Assembly (NCBI GenBank): GCA_903869365.1
Contig: CAIPYV010000067.1
Span: 1 to 64,000, forward strand
DNA from: an uncultured Chlorobiaceae bacterium
Lineage (GTDB): Bacteria > Bacteroidota > Chlorobiia > Chlorobiales > Chlorobiaceae
Length of the DNA stretch: 64,000 nucleotides
Direction: 5' to 3'
This document shows positions 8,525 through 16,175 of the stretch, in pieces. The notes below the pieces were generated by a model. It worked only from the letters and a program-made list of their open reading frames with translations. It did no database searches and was not told where the DNA came from. Within the stretch, counting starts at the first letter, position 1, and each line of letters opens with the position of its first letter. Position numbers and translations under genes: made by a program.

Positions 8525-11500
8525 TTAAGAGCATCCGGTTGTCATGCCGCAATCTTCGCAGACTTTGCAGGTACCATTCTGTTTAACACGCATTGACCCG
8601 CAGTTTTCACACTGTTCGCCGGTATATCCCTGGACTTTAGCCTGATAGGCCTGGCTTTGGCGGGCTGATATGTGCGTTGATTCGGTATGAACCAGCAGTG
8701 CAGGTTCTACAACATCAGTATGATCCGCTGCACCGTTGCTTTTCTGTTTTCCATCGATATCCCCATCCATAAGCTCGTCAACCGCTTTGACATGGACAAA
8801 ATCCTTGCGGCCAAGGTAGTCGTATCCGATTGAGCGGAAGACGTAATCGAGAATAGATGTGGAATTTTTTATAGCATTGTGCCCCTGCACCGCACCTGCT
8901 GGTTCAAATCGGGTAAAGGTGAAGCTGTCGACAAGCTCTTCAAGCGGCATGCCGTATTGCAGCGCCTTAGAGGCAAGTACGGCGAAACAGTTCAGGAGGC
9001 CTTTGAATGAAGCGCCCTCTTTGTACATGTCGATAAAAACCTCTCCAAGAGAGCCGTCTTCATACTCCCCTGTTCTGAGAAAAACTTTGTGGCCGCCAAC
9101 ATGGGCTTCGCGGATATAGCCTTTCCTCCGTTTCGGGAGCATCCTGCGCTCGGAACGGTGGTAAACTCGTTCGACAATGCGTTCCTGAACCTCACGTGGC
9201 CCCTTTGTTTCATCAAGACTCTCTTCCGTGCCAAGCATGATGACCTCGTCAAGATCCTGATAGCTCGATATATTGAGCGGTTGGGAGAGTTTTGACCCAT
9301 CACGATAAACTGTTACGGCCTTGACCATCTGCTGCCAGGCTGACTGATAGACTTCACCGATTTCAATGGTCGTAGCGGTTCCGGGCATATTGACCGTTTT
9401 GGATATCGCACCAGAAATAAAGGGCTGAACCGCTGACATCATGCGGACGTGTGCCATGTGCTTGATATAGCGGACTCCTTTTTTGCCACACCTGCTGGCA
9501 CAGTCGAACACCGGCAGATGTTCAAGCTTCAGATGGGGAGCACCCTCGATAGTCATGGTTCCACAGACGTAGTCATTGGCCAGTTCGGCATCCTTCTCCG
9601 TAGCCCCAAGCGCCTGAAGCATATCAAAATCAGGATCATTGAGCTGATCGTCTGTAAATCCAAGTGCGGCACAGAAATCCTGGCCGAGAATCCATTTGTT
9701 GAAGGCAAAGCGAATATCAAAAACAGTTTCAAGCTGGGACTCCACAATTTCGATCTTGTCGTCGGTAAAACCACGGGTTTTCAGCCATTGACGGTTAATG
9801 GAAGGCGATCCAGCAAGTGTTCCGTGTCCCTTGCAGTAGTGTTCGATATCGTCAATCTGTGCATCGGTGTAACCGAGCCGTTCAAGCGCTTTATGCACCG
9901 ACTGGTTGACAATCTTGAAATAACCTCCTCCAGCAAGTTTTTTAAATTTTACAATGGCAAACTCAGGTTCGATACCGGTGGTGTCGCAATCCATAACCAG
10001 ACCGATCGTACCGGTCGGAGCAATGACACTGACCTGGGCATTACGATATCCATATTTCTTTCCTTTCTGGAGAGCTTCATCCCAGACCTTTCCAGCTGCA
10101 TCAAAAAGTTCTCTGGAACAATACTCGGAATCAATACCGCGCGGTTTGACCGAAAGTCCTTCGTACTCCTCTTCAGACATGTTGCGGGCAGCCCTGCGGT
10201 GGTTGCGGATAACTCGCAGCATATCCACGGAATTTGCATTGTAACCGGCAAACGTGCCGAGATCATGAGCCATCTCCGCCGAGGTCAAATAGGCCTGACC
10301 GGTCATGACCGCGGCTATGGCACCAGCAATGGCAAGAGCCTTGGGTGAATCGTATGGAATGCCGAGCACCATCAGCACCGTGCCAAGATTGGCAAATCCG
10401 AGGCCGAGCGTTCTGAACTCGTAGCTCAGACGAGCGATATCCTTTGACGGAAAATGCGCCATCAGTACTGAAATTTCAAGCACGATTGTCCAGAGGTGGG
10501 ATGCATGCTGCAGCTCCCTGACCTTCACTCTGCCGTGATCCTCGTCAATAAAATGGATCAGGTTGAGGCTGGCCAGATTGCATGCCGTATCGTCAAGGAA
10601 CATGTATTCTGAACAGGGATTGCTTGCATTGATGCGCCCGCTCTCAGGGCAGGTATGCCATTCGTTGATGGTGGTATCGAACTGCAGACCGGGGTCAGCA
10701 CATTTCCAGGCACTGAGCAGGATTTTTTCCCACAAGTCGCGCGCTTTGACACTTCTGACACTTTTGCCGGTTGTGCGCTCACGGAACGACCAGAGATCGT
10801 TGTTTTCAACTGCCTTCATGAACTCGTTGGTCACCCTGACAGTATTATTGGAGTTCTGGCCTCCAACAGTATGATATGCTTCAGACTCGTAATTAGAGTT
10901 GTATTCATCAAAATCAAGCGTTGTGTAACCCTGTTCAACAAGGGCTAGCACACGGACAATATAGCTCATCGGCACAGCTCGACTGAGCGCATTCTGTATC
11001 AAGCGATTAAGCTGTGGGTTTGCCTTGCGGTCAACACCATTGGCAAGAGCCTCTTCAACAATCGCCTGGAGAAAACGGGAACAGATCCTTGAACCAGCTA
11101 CAAGCGAAGCTACCTTGTCCTCTTCTTTTGCTTTCCACTCGATAAATTTTTCCACATCCGGATGGTCGATATCGACTATCACCATTTTTGCTGCCCGACG
11201 TGTTGTGCCGCCTGATTTAATAGCCCCCGCTGCTGAATCGAAAATCTTCAGAAAACTCATCAGACCAGAAGAACTTCCTCCGCCACTCAATTTTTCACCG
11301 CCTGAACGAAGGTTTGAGTAGTTCGTCCCCGATCCGCTGCCAAACTTGAATACCCTGGCCTCTCGGATTGCCAGATCAAAAATACCACCCTCGTTTACAA
11401 GATCGTCACTGACGGACTGGATAAAACAGGCATGGGCCTGAGGCCGGCCATAAGCATCCTCCGACTCCCTTACTTCCCCGCTTTCAGAGTCCACATAAAA

Positions 11501-11974
11501 ATGTCCCTGGGCAGGACCGGTAGTGCCATAGGCAAAATTCAGACCGGTATTGAACCATTGTGGAGAGTTGGGAGCACCCATCTGCTTGAGAATCATGAAG
11601 GCTACCTCGTCGTAAAAAGCCTGAGCATCATCTGGAGTATCGAAATAATGGTTTTTTTCACCCCAATCTTTCCAACAGCCAACCATACGATGAACAACCT
11701 CTTTAATGGAGTGTTCGCTGCCGGTCACCGGATGGCCCTCATTATCGGTAATAACATTGCCATTTTCGTCGCGCTGTGGAATCCCTGTTTTCCGGAAGTA
11801 CTTCTGGGCAAGAATATCAGCAGCAACCTGCGACCAGTGTTGCGGAACTTCAATATCAGTCATCTCAAAGACCTTCGAGCCGTCAGGATTGCGTAATACT
11901 GAAGTGCGGGTTGTGTATTCAAAACGATCGTAAACATTTTCACCGGAAGTGGTGAACAGGCGGGTAATTTTCAT
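8525..11974 (-). CDS. nrdJ: vitamin B12-dependent (class II) ribonucleotide reductase
   Basis: NrdJ reduces ribonucleotides to deoxyribonucleotides with an adenosylcobalamin-generated thiyl radical and needs no oxygen, fitting an anaerobe. The 1,149-residue protein shows the finger-loop motif NASNPCSEYMFLDDTACNLA with the radical cysteine. It also has an early redox cysteine (HACFIQSVSDD), VSVIAPTGTIGLVMDCDTTGI with the PTGTI phosphate-binding loop, and a C-terminal zinc-ribbon CENCGSMRVKQNGTCKVCEDCG. The length matches the long NrdJ type in which the C-terminal cysteines re-reduce the active site. The ATG at 11974 begins MKITRLFTTSGENVYDRF, the family's usual start. The gene is flanked on both sides by decayed genes. 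Confidence 0.95.
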   Translation of the reverse strand: MKITRLFTTSGENVYDRFEYTTRTSVLRNPDGSKVFEMTDIEVPQHWSQVAADILAQKYFRKTGIPQRDENGNVITDNEGHPVTGSEHSIKEVVHRMVGCWKDWGEKNHYFDTPDDAQAFYDEVAFMILKQMGAPNSPQWFNTGLNFAYGTTGPAQGHFYVDSESGEVRESEDAYGRPQAHACFIQSVSDDLVNEGGIFDLAIREARVFKFGSGSGTNYSNLRSGGEKLSGGGSSSGLMSFLKIFDSAAGAIKSGGTTRRAAKMVIVDIDHPDVEKFIEWKAKEEDKVASLVAGSRICSRFLQAIVEEALANGVDRKANPQLNRLIQNALSRAVPMSYIVRVLALVEQGYTTLDFDEYNSNYESEAYHTVGGQNSNNTVRVTNEFMKAVENNDLWSFRERTTGKSVRSVKARDLWEKILLSAWKCADPGLQFDTTINEWHTCPESGRINASNPCSEYMFLDDTACNLASLNLIHFIDEDHGRVKVRELQHASHLWTIVLEISVLMAHFPSKDIARLSYEFRTLGLGFANLGTVLMVLGIPYDSPKALAIAGAIAAVMTGQAYLTSAEMAHDLGTFAGYNANSVDMLRVIRNHRRAARNMSEEEYEGLSVKPRGIDSEYCSRELFDAAGKVWDEALQKGKKYGYRNAQVSVIAPTGTIGLVMDCDTTGIEPEFAIVKFKKLAGGGYFKIVNQSVHKALERLGYTDAQIDDIEHYCKGHGTLAGSPSINRQWLKTRGFTDDKIEIVESQLETVFDIRFAFNKWILGQDFCAALGFTDDQLNDPDFDMLQALGATEKDAELANDYVCGTMTIEGAPHLKLEHLPVFDCASRCGKKGVRYIKHMAHVRMMSAVQPFISGAISKTVNMPGTATTIEIGEVYQSAWQQMVKAVTVYRDGSKLSQPLNISSYQDLDEVIMLGTEESLDETKGPREVQERIVERVYHRSERRMLPKRRKGYIREAHVGGHKVFLRTGEYEDGSLGEVFIDMYKEGASFKGLLNCFAVLASKALQYGMPLEELVDSFTFTRFEPAGAVQGHNAIKNSTSILDYVFRSIGYDYLGRKDFVHVKAVDELMDGDIDGKQKSNGAADHTDVVEPALLVHTESTHISARQSQAYQAKVQGYTGEQCENCGSMRVKQNGTCKVCEDCGMTTGCS

Positions 11975-12128
11975 GAGAACTCTCCGTGGTCAAATATGGA
12001 ATATGAAAGGGCAACTCTTTTTTTCTTATAGAGTTACCCTTTCGAAAAACCTGAATATTTTTTATCAGTTATTAGTTGATATATCCAGCAATATAACCTC
12101 ATCCGGCAATGAAGAAAAAAGAATTTTT

Positions 12129-12147
12129 TTGCTCAAAAAATGAGCAA
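12129..12147. repeat. short inverted repeat upstream of nrdJ
   Basis: A perfect 7-base inverted repeat, TTGCTCA-aaaaa-TGAGCAA, lies about 150 bases upstream of the nrdJ start on the opposite side of its promoter region. It is preceded rather than followed by the T-run on the plus strand, so it is not a standard terminator for either direction. Its role is unknown; it could be an operator or chance. Confidence 0.3.
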
Positions 12148-12180
12148 GTTTAATGTTTTCCATCATGAAGGAAATTGTAA

Positions 12181-12402
12181 GTCCATACCTTTTTCGTCAC
12201 CAGCGGCAACCCCGGCTCGGATGTCAAACTCCGGTTCCGCACAAGCTTTTTCCCCTTCACCGAACCATCAGCCGAAGTGGACGTCACCTGCTACGCCTTT
12301 GGTATGGGCGTTGACCGCACTGTGCTGCTCCGGTACAAGATTGACGATATACCGTTGCTGTTTGAGAATGATTTAAGGATGTTTAAGCAGTTTACGGCAT
12401 GA
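12181..12402 (+). pseudogene. pheS (phenylalanyl-tRNA synthetase alpha) fragment with internal deletion
   Basis: One open frame reads [24 protein letters not shown], and directly [36 protein letters not shown], stop. These are the hallmark motifs of Phe[19 protein letters not shown] (motif 2 region) and FAFGMGxxRxxMLRYGIDDIRLFFENDLRFLxQF (motif 3 and C-terminus). In a real PheS a segment of roughly 40-60 residues separates them; here it is deleted in frame, and the first two thirds of the gene are missing. No start codon or ribosome binding site is evident. It is best read as the remains of a duplicated or displaced pheS end, not a functional synthetase. Confidence 0.8.
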
Positions 12403-12428
12403 GGGAAACCGCACACACTGCAAGCATA

Positions 12429-12647
12429 TCAGCCTTTCTTCAGCTCCTTGATCACCTCATCGAGGGGTATCGATGGTTGACCCTGCCCTTCTGCTTTTGC
12501 TTCCCGTAGATCAATCAGATCCATATAATCTTCCATCAGCTCTTCTATTGCCTGATATTCTTCATAGGGCAAAACTACAAACTCTTTTTTTCCCCCTTTT
12601 TCTATAATCTGAGGATTAAGTCGCATGGCTTTTTTAGTGGTAATCAT
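12429..12647 (-). CDS. Phd/YefM-like antitoxin
   Basis: This 72-residue protein starts MITTKKAMRLNPQIIEKGGK and contains KEFVVLPYEEYQAIEELMEDYMDLIDLREAKAE. The pattern fits the Phd/YefM and related antitoxins, in which an N-terminal beta-alpha segment (FVVLPYEEYxxI) dimerises and binds DNA while the acidic C-terminus wraps the toxin. Its start overlaps the stop of the upstream RelE-like gene by four bases. The toxin gene therefore comes first in this operon, the reverse of the usual order. It appears intact. Confidence 0.75.
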   Translation of the reverse strand: MITTKKAMRLNPQIIEKGGKKEFVVLPYEEYQAIEELMEDYMDLIDLREAKAEGQGQPSIPLDEVIKELKKG

Positions 12648-12892
12648 CGGTACGCCTCTTTTCTATGTTTTATTCGATAAACGATCACTTTTTGACCTTC
12701 AACTCCAAACAACACTCGATAATCTCCTACTCTTAAACGGTATTCAGGAATAAAGTTTGTTAGCTGTTTAACATTACCTGTAAGATTGTTTTCAAGTGCT
12801 TTTAATTTTTCGGTTATCCGTAATGCCTCTTTTCGATCTAAAGATTTTAAATATTTAATCGCACTCAGTTTAAGTTCAAGAGAATAACGCAT
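12644..12892 (-). CDS. RelE/ParE-family toxin
   Basis: The 82-residue product contains MRYSLELKLSAIKYLKSLDR, an amphipathic helix pair, and EYRLRVGDYRVLFGVEGQKVIVYRIKHRKEAYR. The RxxxGDYRVLF...V..I.HRKEAY core is diagnostic of RelE toxins, mRNA-cleaving enzymes acting in the ribosomal A site. All beta strands and the terminal basic RxEAYR motif are present. The gene precedes its antitoxin with an ATGA overlap. The upstream region abuts the decayed nucleotidyltransferase at 12950-13130. Function as a toxin is inferred from family membership. Confidence 0.85.
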   Translation of the reverse strand: MRYSLELKLSAIKYLKSLDRKEALRITEKLKALENNLTGNVKQLTNFIPEYRLRVGDYRVLFGVEGQKVIVYRIKHRKEAYR

Positions 12893-12939
12893 CAGCAGAG
12901 TTTCATTGGCGATATCAAAAGTTTTTTCAAACCCGTAAC

Positions 12940-13129
12940 TTACTTTGAATATTCATCATACACAACATTCCTCCCAGTCAATGCGAGCCTTGAGCGTAAG
13001 TGTTCATTCTTTTCCAATACCTGATCAAGTCAACCTTGCTGCCAAGCAATTGCTCCAACTCATCTTTAATGTACCTTGAGCAGAATTTCTGGCGACAGAA
13101 CCGAAGATACCAACTTTTTTTAACCTTGC
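12940..13129 (-). pseudogene. remnant of a small MNT-type nucleotidyltransferase gene
   Basis: On the minus strand the sequence reads RLKKVGIFGSVARNSA, the GSxAR motif of minimal nucleotidyltransferases. After a frame change it reads IKDELEQLLGSKVDLIRYWK RMN, the usual C-terminal half, and after a further frame change a tail ending in VVYDEYSK. The segment carrying the DxD metal-binding residues between the two parts is missing. At least one deletion and two frame changes make it non-functional. It is the second decayed MNT gene of the window; the one at 118-485 lost the opposite half of the active site. Confidence 0.6.
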
Positions 13130-13303
13130 ACGAACCCAGTCGCCATCCACAATGGTTTCGATAGGGTCTGTCGCAAAATCGTGGTGTTTGTCAAGGTTCT
13201 TTTGCGGCACCATATCGAGATGGCTTTGCACAATGACCCTTTGACGATGTTCCATGCCCGGTGAAGCAGGCTTGCGTATGATGACAACGTGTCTTGCTAT
13301 CAT
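13130..13303 (-). pseudogene. pepD (aminoacyl-histidine dipeptidase) internal fragment
   Basis: The frame reads VVIIRKPASPGMEHRQRVIV, QSHLDMVPQKNLDKHHDFAT, DPIETIVDGDWVRA. This is the first metal-binding region of M20-family PepD dipeptidases, whose consensus is IRKPAxxGxExxxxVxLQxHLDMVPQKN followed by DFxxDPI and DGxWVxA. Only about 58 residues remain of a protein of about 480. The frame runs directly into the nucleotidyltransferase remnant with no stop, so the track ORF 13025-13303 is an accidental chimera. No start or ribosome binding site is seen. Confidence 0.75.
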
Positions 13304-13310
13304 CGACCAA

Positions 13311-14306
13311 TCAAAAAGAGATAATCAGACCACCAATCGAAAGGCCTGCGCCTGTACCGACAAGCAGTGCTTTTTGCCCCCGTTGGAGCCTGCCCTCACG
13401 GACAGCCTGGTAAAGGGTGGCCGGAATGGAAGCGGCCACACAGTTGCCGAGCCAAGGGAGGGTATGGATGATTTTTCCCTCCGGCCATCCATAGCGCTTG
13501 AGAAGAAGCAGACCTACCTTACTCGATTGATGCGGAACAACAACATCAATATCGAGCAGGCTTTTCGATAGGCCAGGATAGAGTTCTTCGAGAAACTGTT
13601 CATCAATCCCACGCACCATGCGTAAAACTGCGGAACCGTCCATACGAAAAAGATCATCATCGGGATTGTGCCCTGGTTTAGCGGGATGGTGCGCCGAACC
13701 ACCGCCCATGATAGTCGTCAGATAAGCTCCGTCCCCATAACTCTTGAAATGGGCATGGTGAATTCCTGATCTGTCACCATCAGAGCTTCGCGTAACAACG
13801 ACAGCGGCAGCAGCATCCCCTACAAGCGAAGCGGATTCAGGCTCTTTGAGGTTAATGCCGCACGAGGAGATATCCGAGCTGGCGATAAGAATATTGCGGT
13901 ATCGTCCGGAATTGAGATAATTGGCGGCTACATCCAGAGCGGTAATAAAGCTCAGGCAAGTATTATGGACGCTGAAAGCTGGAATACCCGATCTGCCAAG
14001 ACCGAGCTGCCGTTGGATCAACGCGCCCGTATCAGGAATAGCCTGTTCAGCAGTACCCGAAGCATTGATAATAAGGTTGAGTTCACCTGGCGCAAGGCAC
14101 GCCTCTTCAAGAGCTTCGCGAGCGGCCTCGGCAGCCATGAACGATGACGTCTCGCCGCTAACCCAACGACGTTCGCTCACACCATTGCGCTGCTCCACCC
14201 AACCGGTTGAAAGGCCGCAAATCGTTTCAAGTTCGGAGCTGGGAACAATGCGAGAGGGCAGATAACGGCCAAGACCGATAATCTTGAGGGGAAGAGTGAC
14301 TTCCAT
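13311..14306 (-). CDS. FabH-like 3-oxoacyl-ACP synthase III family protein
   Basis: This 331-residue thiolase-fold enzyme has the catalytic triad of ketoacyl synthase III proteins: Cys117 in SVHNTCLSF, His259 in VVVPHQSS and Asn288 in PWLGNCVAASIP. The glycine-rich C-terminus VGTGAGLSIGGLIISF closes the fold. Such enzymes condense an acyl-CoA with malonyl-ACP, or in relatives such as OleA or PqsD join other acyl groups. It is the last gene of a minus-strand operon and starts 8 bases after the pentapeptide-repeat gene. The canonical fabH normally sits in a fatty-acid cluster, so this copy may have a specialised acyl substrate; that is inference. Substrate cannot be read from sequence. Confidence 0.85.
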   Translation of the reverse strand: MEVTLPLKIIGLGRYLPSRIVPSSELETICGLSTGWVEQRNGVSERRWVSGETSSFMAAEAAREALEEACLAPGELNLIINASGTAEQAIPDTGALIQRQLGLGRSGIPAFSVHNTCLSFITALDVAANYLNSGRYRNILIASSDISSCGINLKEPESASLVGDAAAAVVVTRSSDGDRSGIHHAHFKSYGDGAYLTTIMGGGSAHHPAKPGHNPDDDLFRMDGSAVLRMVRGIDEQFLEELYPGLSKSLLDIDVVVPHQSSKVGLLLLKRYGWPEGKIIHTLPWLGNCVAASIPATLYQAVREGRLQRGQKALLVGTGAGLSIGGLIISF

Positions 14307-14314
14307 ATAAAATG

Positions 14315-15406
14315 TTATCCTTCCCTGTTGCGCATGTGTTCTAAAAGCTCTGCCGTTCGTGATGCTTGTTTTTCAACTGCTTCGGCCAGTCGCTCCATGT
14401 CACTATGCCGACTGCGTTCGGTTTCTGTATCAAACAGTATCGGTTTCTGAAACCCTTCGGAGAGCTTGAAAATATGAATGCAGAGCATGATCAGGATAGC
14501 AAAGAACAGCGGAAACAGATACTCTCCGAAGATAACCGGCATTTCCTGGTAGTGCTGTATCATGCCTTGCCAGTCAGCGCTGAAAAGCATATCCCATTTC
14601 AACAAAAAATAGATATAGACGACCGGATGAAACACAAGGAAGAAACGCATGACCTTCGATTGGCGCCGGTTTGCGGTTTTGCTTTCATATTTGGAAAGGA
14701 GCCAGGGAAAGTGGCCTACAAGCATGGCCGATCTGCGATCATTGAGATAGTGTGCGCCTTGAAGTGCTGAATCAATAAAGGAGGATACCTGGCTCAACAG
14801 TACGGTGGAGAGAATCGTGGCAAGAAAAGAGTAGCTGAGATCGTCGAACTTGAACGAACCGGCCAGGTATGGAAGCGTTATGGTTTTCGGCTTAATGACA
14901 ATGAAAAGCATGGCAATCCCTGCAAGCAGAAGAGAAAAAGTATGGAGCTTGCGCGCATGACGAAGGCTTTCGATAACAGCATCAGCATTGGCACCCTGCA
15001 TCGAGTTACCCGGTGGATCAATTCTCAGGAGAGCAGCGGAATCAGTGACAGGCGAGTAGAGACCATTGACGCCAATATCGCAGCCTTGAACATCGCGATA
15101 GATGGTAAAAATATCGATGGTGCTTTGACTGAAATTAACACCAGTGAGGTTTGTTCTACTGAGATCTGCTCCTCGAAGATCTGCTCCTCGAAGATCCGCT
15201 TCAGCGAAATTGGCCTCAACAAGATTCGCCTTTGAAAGGTTGGCACCGCTGAGATTCGCTCCGGAAAGGTTTACTCCACGCAGATCAAGTGTGGCGAGGG
15301 AGAGGTCGTGCAGATCAGGACGGACATCCGCATGCTCCTGACGCCATCGGTTCCATGGAATAACTCCCTGTTTGAGGAGCTTCAGGTGTTCAGAATCAGT
15401 CGTCAT
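14315..15406 (-). CDS. pentapeptide-repeat protein with membrane domain
   Basis: The 363-residue protein begins with a short helix (LLKQGVIPWNRWRQEH). About twelve A(N/D)Lxx pentapeptide repeats follow at residues 36-95 (for example LSGANLSGANLSKANLVEAN), forming a right-handed quadrilateral beta-helix. The rest has about four hydrophobic segments (near FSLLLAGIAMLFIVI, SFLATILSTVLLSQV, FFLVFHPVVYIYFLL and LFPLFFAILIMLCIHIF). A charged C-terminal helix is rich in Glu and Arg. It is probably an inner-membrane protein with the repeat domain in the cytoplasm; no function is known for this arrangement. Its ATG overlaps the stop of the upstream phospholipase-like gene, so they are co-translated. 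Confidence 0.8.
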   Translation of the reverse strand: MTTDSEHLKLLKQGVIPWNRWRQEHADVRPDLHDLSLATLDLRGVNLSGANLSGANLSKANLVEANFAEADLRGADLRGADLSRTNLTGVNFSQSTIDIFTIYRDVQGCDIGVNGLYSPVTDSAALLRIDPPGNSMQGANADAVIESLRHARKLHTFSLLLAGIAMLFIVIKPKTITLPYLAGSFKFDDLSYSFLATILSTVLLSQVSSFIDSALQGAHYLNDRRSAMLVGHFPWLLSKYESKTANRRQSKVMRFFLVFHPVVYIYFLLKWDMLFSADWQGMIQHYQEMPVIFGEYLFPLFFAILIMLCIHIFKLSEGFQKPILFDTETERSRHSDMERLAEAVEKQASRTAELLEHMRNREG

Positions 15407-16116
15407 AAGGACTCTTTTCGAGCATAGTGCAGCACCGCTTTCAGCAGTGAAGCACTTTGGGTAACCTGAGTATAAGCCTCTTCCCGAGTCATATTTCTAT
15501 CCTCTTTTCGTATTTTACTCCCGAGTCTGCGGGCAGTGTTGGCAACTTTTGCGATCTCACGGGCAAGATCGGATTCGTTCTTAATGGTGATTTCACTCAT
15601 GTTCCGCTGAATATAGCCAATGTTGTTTCTGGCACTGCTTTCAATTATCCCATCATTGACTGTGTGACGTTTTTTGTTGAAATCGTCATACTCTGTGTTA
15701 TGCAGAGGCATCGAAAGATCACCAATGTAATGCGCGCAGAAAACCAGTGGATATTCGGCATATTTACCGGCGGCACTCTCCGCCTTGTAGGCTCTCACTG
15801 CACCGATAACAGCACCGTAGAGGTGTCCCTGCTCATCTCCGGTTTTGTTGTACCGGGCTGCCTGTTCAAGAACCATAGCTTCATCAACCTCTTTTTGTGC
15901 ATTGTTGTTGAAGTAGTGGTTTTTTTCTTCGATCGGTCTGAACTCACTTTTGGACTTCGCAACATCAGGGGCTGCAGCGCTGTACCAGAGCTCAAAACCA
16001 GCTGCCTCAGCAATCGATAAATGGGTCTTATCGTGCCAGGCATAAGCCTGAGCTGACGACAGTATCAAAGAAAACATCATGGAAAGAGTAGCAACTCCTC
16101 GATATCCGATGTGCAT
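15403..16116 (-). CDS. secreted zinc-dependent phospholipase C/P1 nuclease superfamily protein
   Basis: The protein has a signal peptide (MHIGYRGVATLSMMFSLILS SAQAYA) and a mature start WHDKTHLSIAEAAGF. An N-terminal Trp after cleavage, followed by H...H, is the zinc-binding hallmark of phospholipase C and S1/P1 nucleases. A second motif, CAHYIGDLSMPLHNTEYD, fits HxxxD...PxH of the same fold. It would act in the periplasm on phospholipid or nucleic acid; which one cannot be told. The ORF track starts at 16179, overlapping the nadA stop. The ATG at 16116 is preferred because it has an AAGG ribosome binding site and gives a normal-length signal peptide. Confidence 0.75.
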   Translation of the reverse strand: MHIGYRGVATLSMMFSLILSSAQAYAWHDKTHLSIAEAAGFELWYSAAAPDVAKSKSEFRPIEEKNHYFNNNAQKEVDEAMVLEQAARYNKTGDEQGHLYGAVIGAVRAYKAESAAGKYAEYPLVFCAHYIGDLSMPLHNTEYDDFNKKRHTVNDGIIESSARNNIGYIQRNMSEITIKNESDLAREIAKVANTARRLGSKIRKEDRNMTREEAYTQVTQSASLLKAVLHYARKESL

Positions 16117-16175
16117 AAATGCCTTATACTTTTTGGTGATTAGACAGCCTCCCGGCAGTCGGTTTTGACTTTCGC

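Noticed and set aside
9449-10348. 299-residue plus-strand ORF
   Set aside because: Shadow of nrdJ; the minus-strand protein is a clear class II reductase.
12140-12376. 78-residue plus-strand ORF
   Set aside because: Different frame from the pheS fragment; no resemblance to any family.
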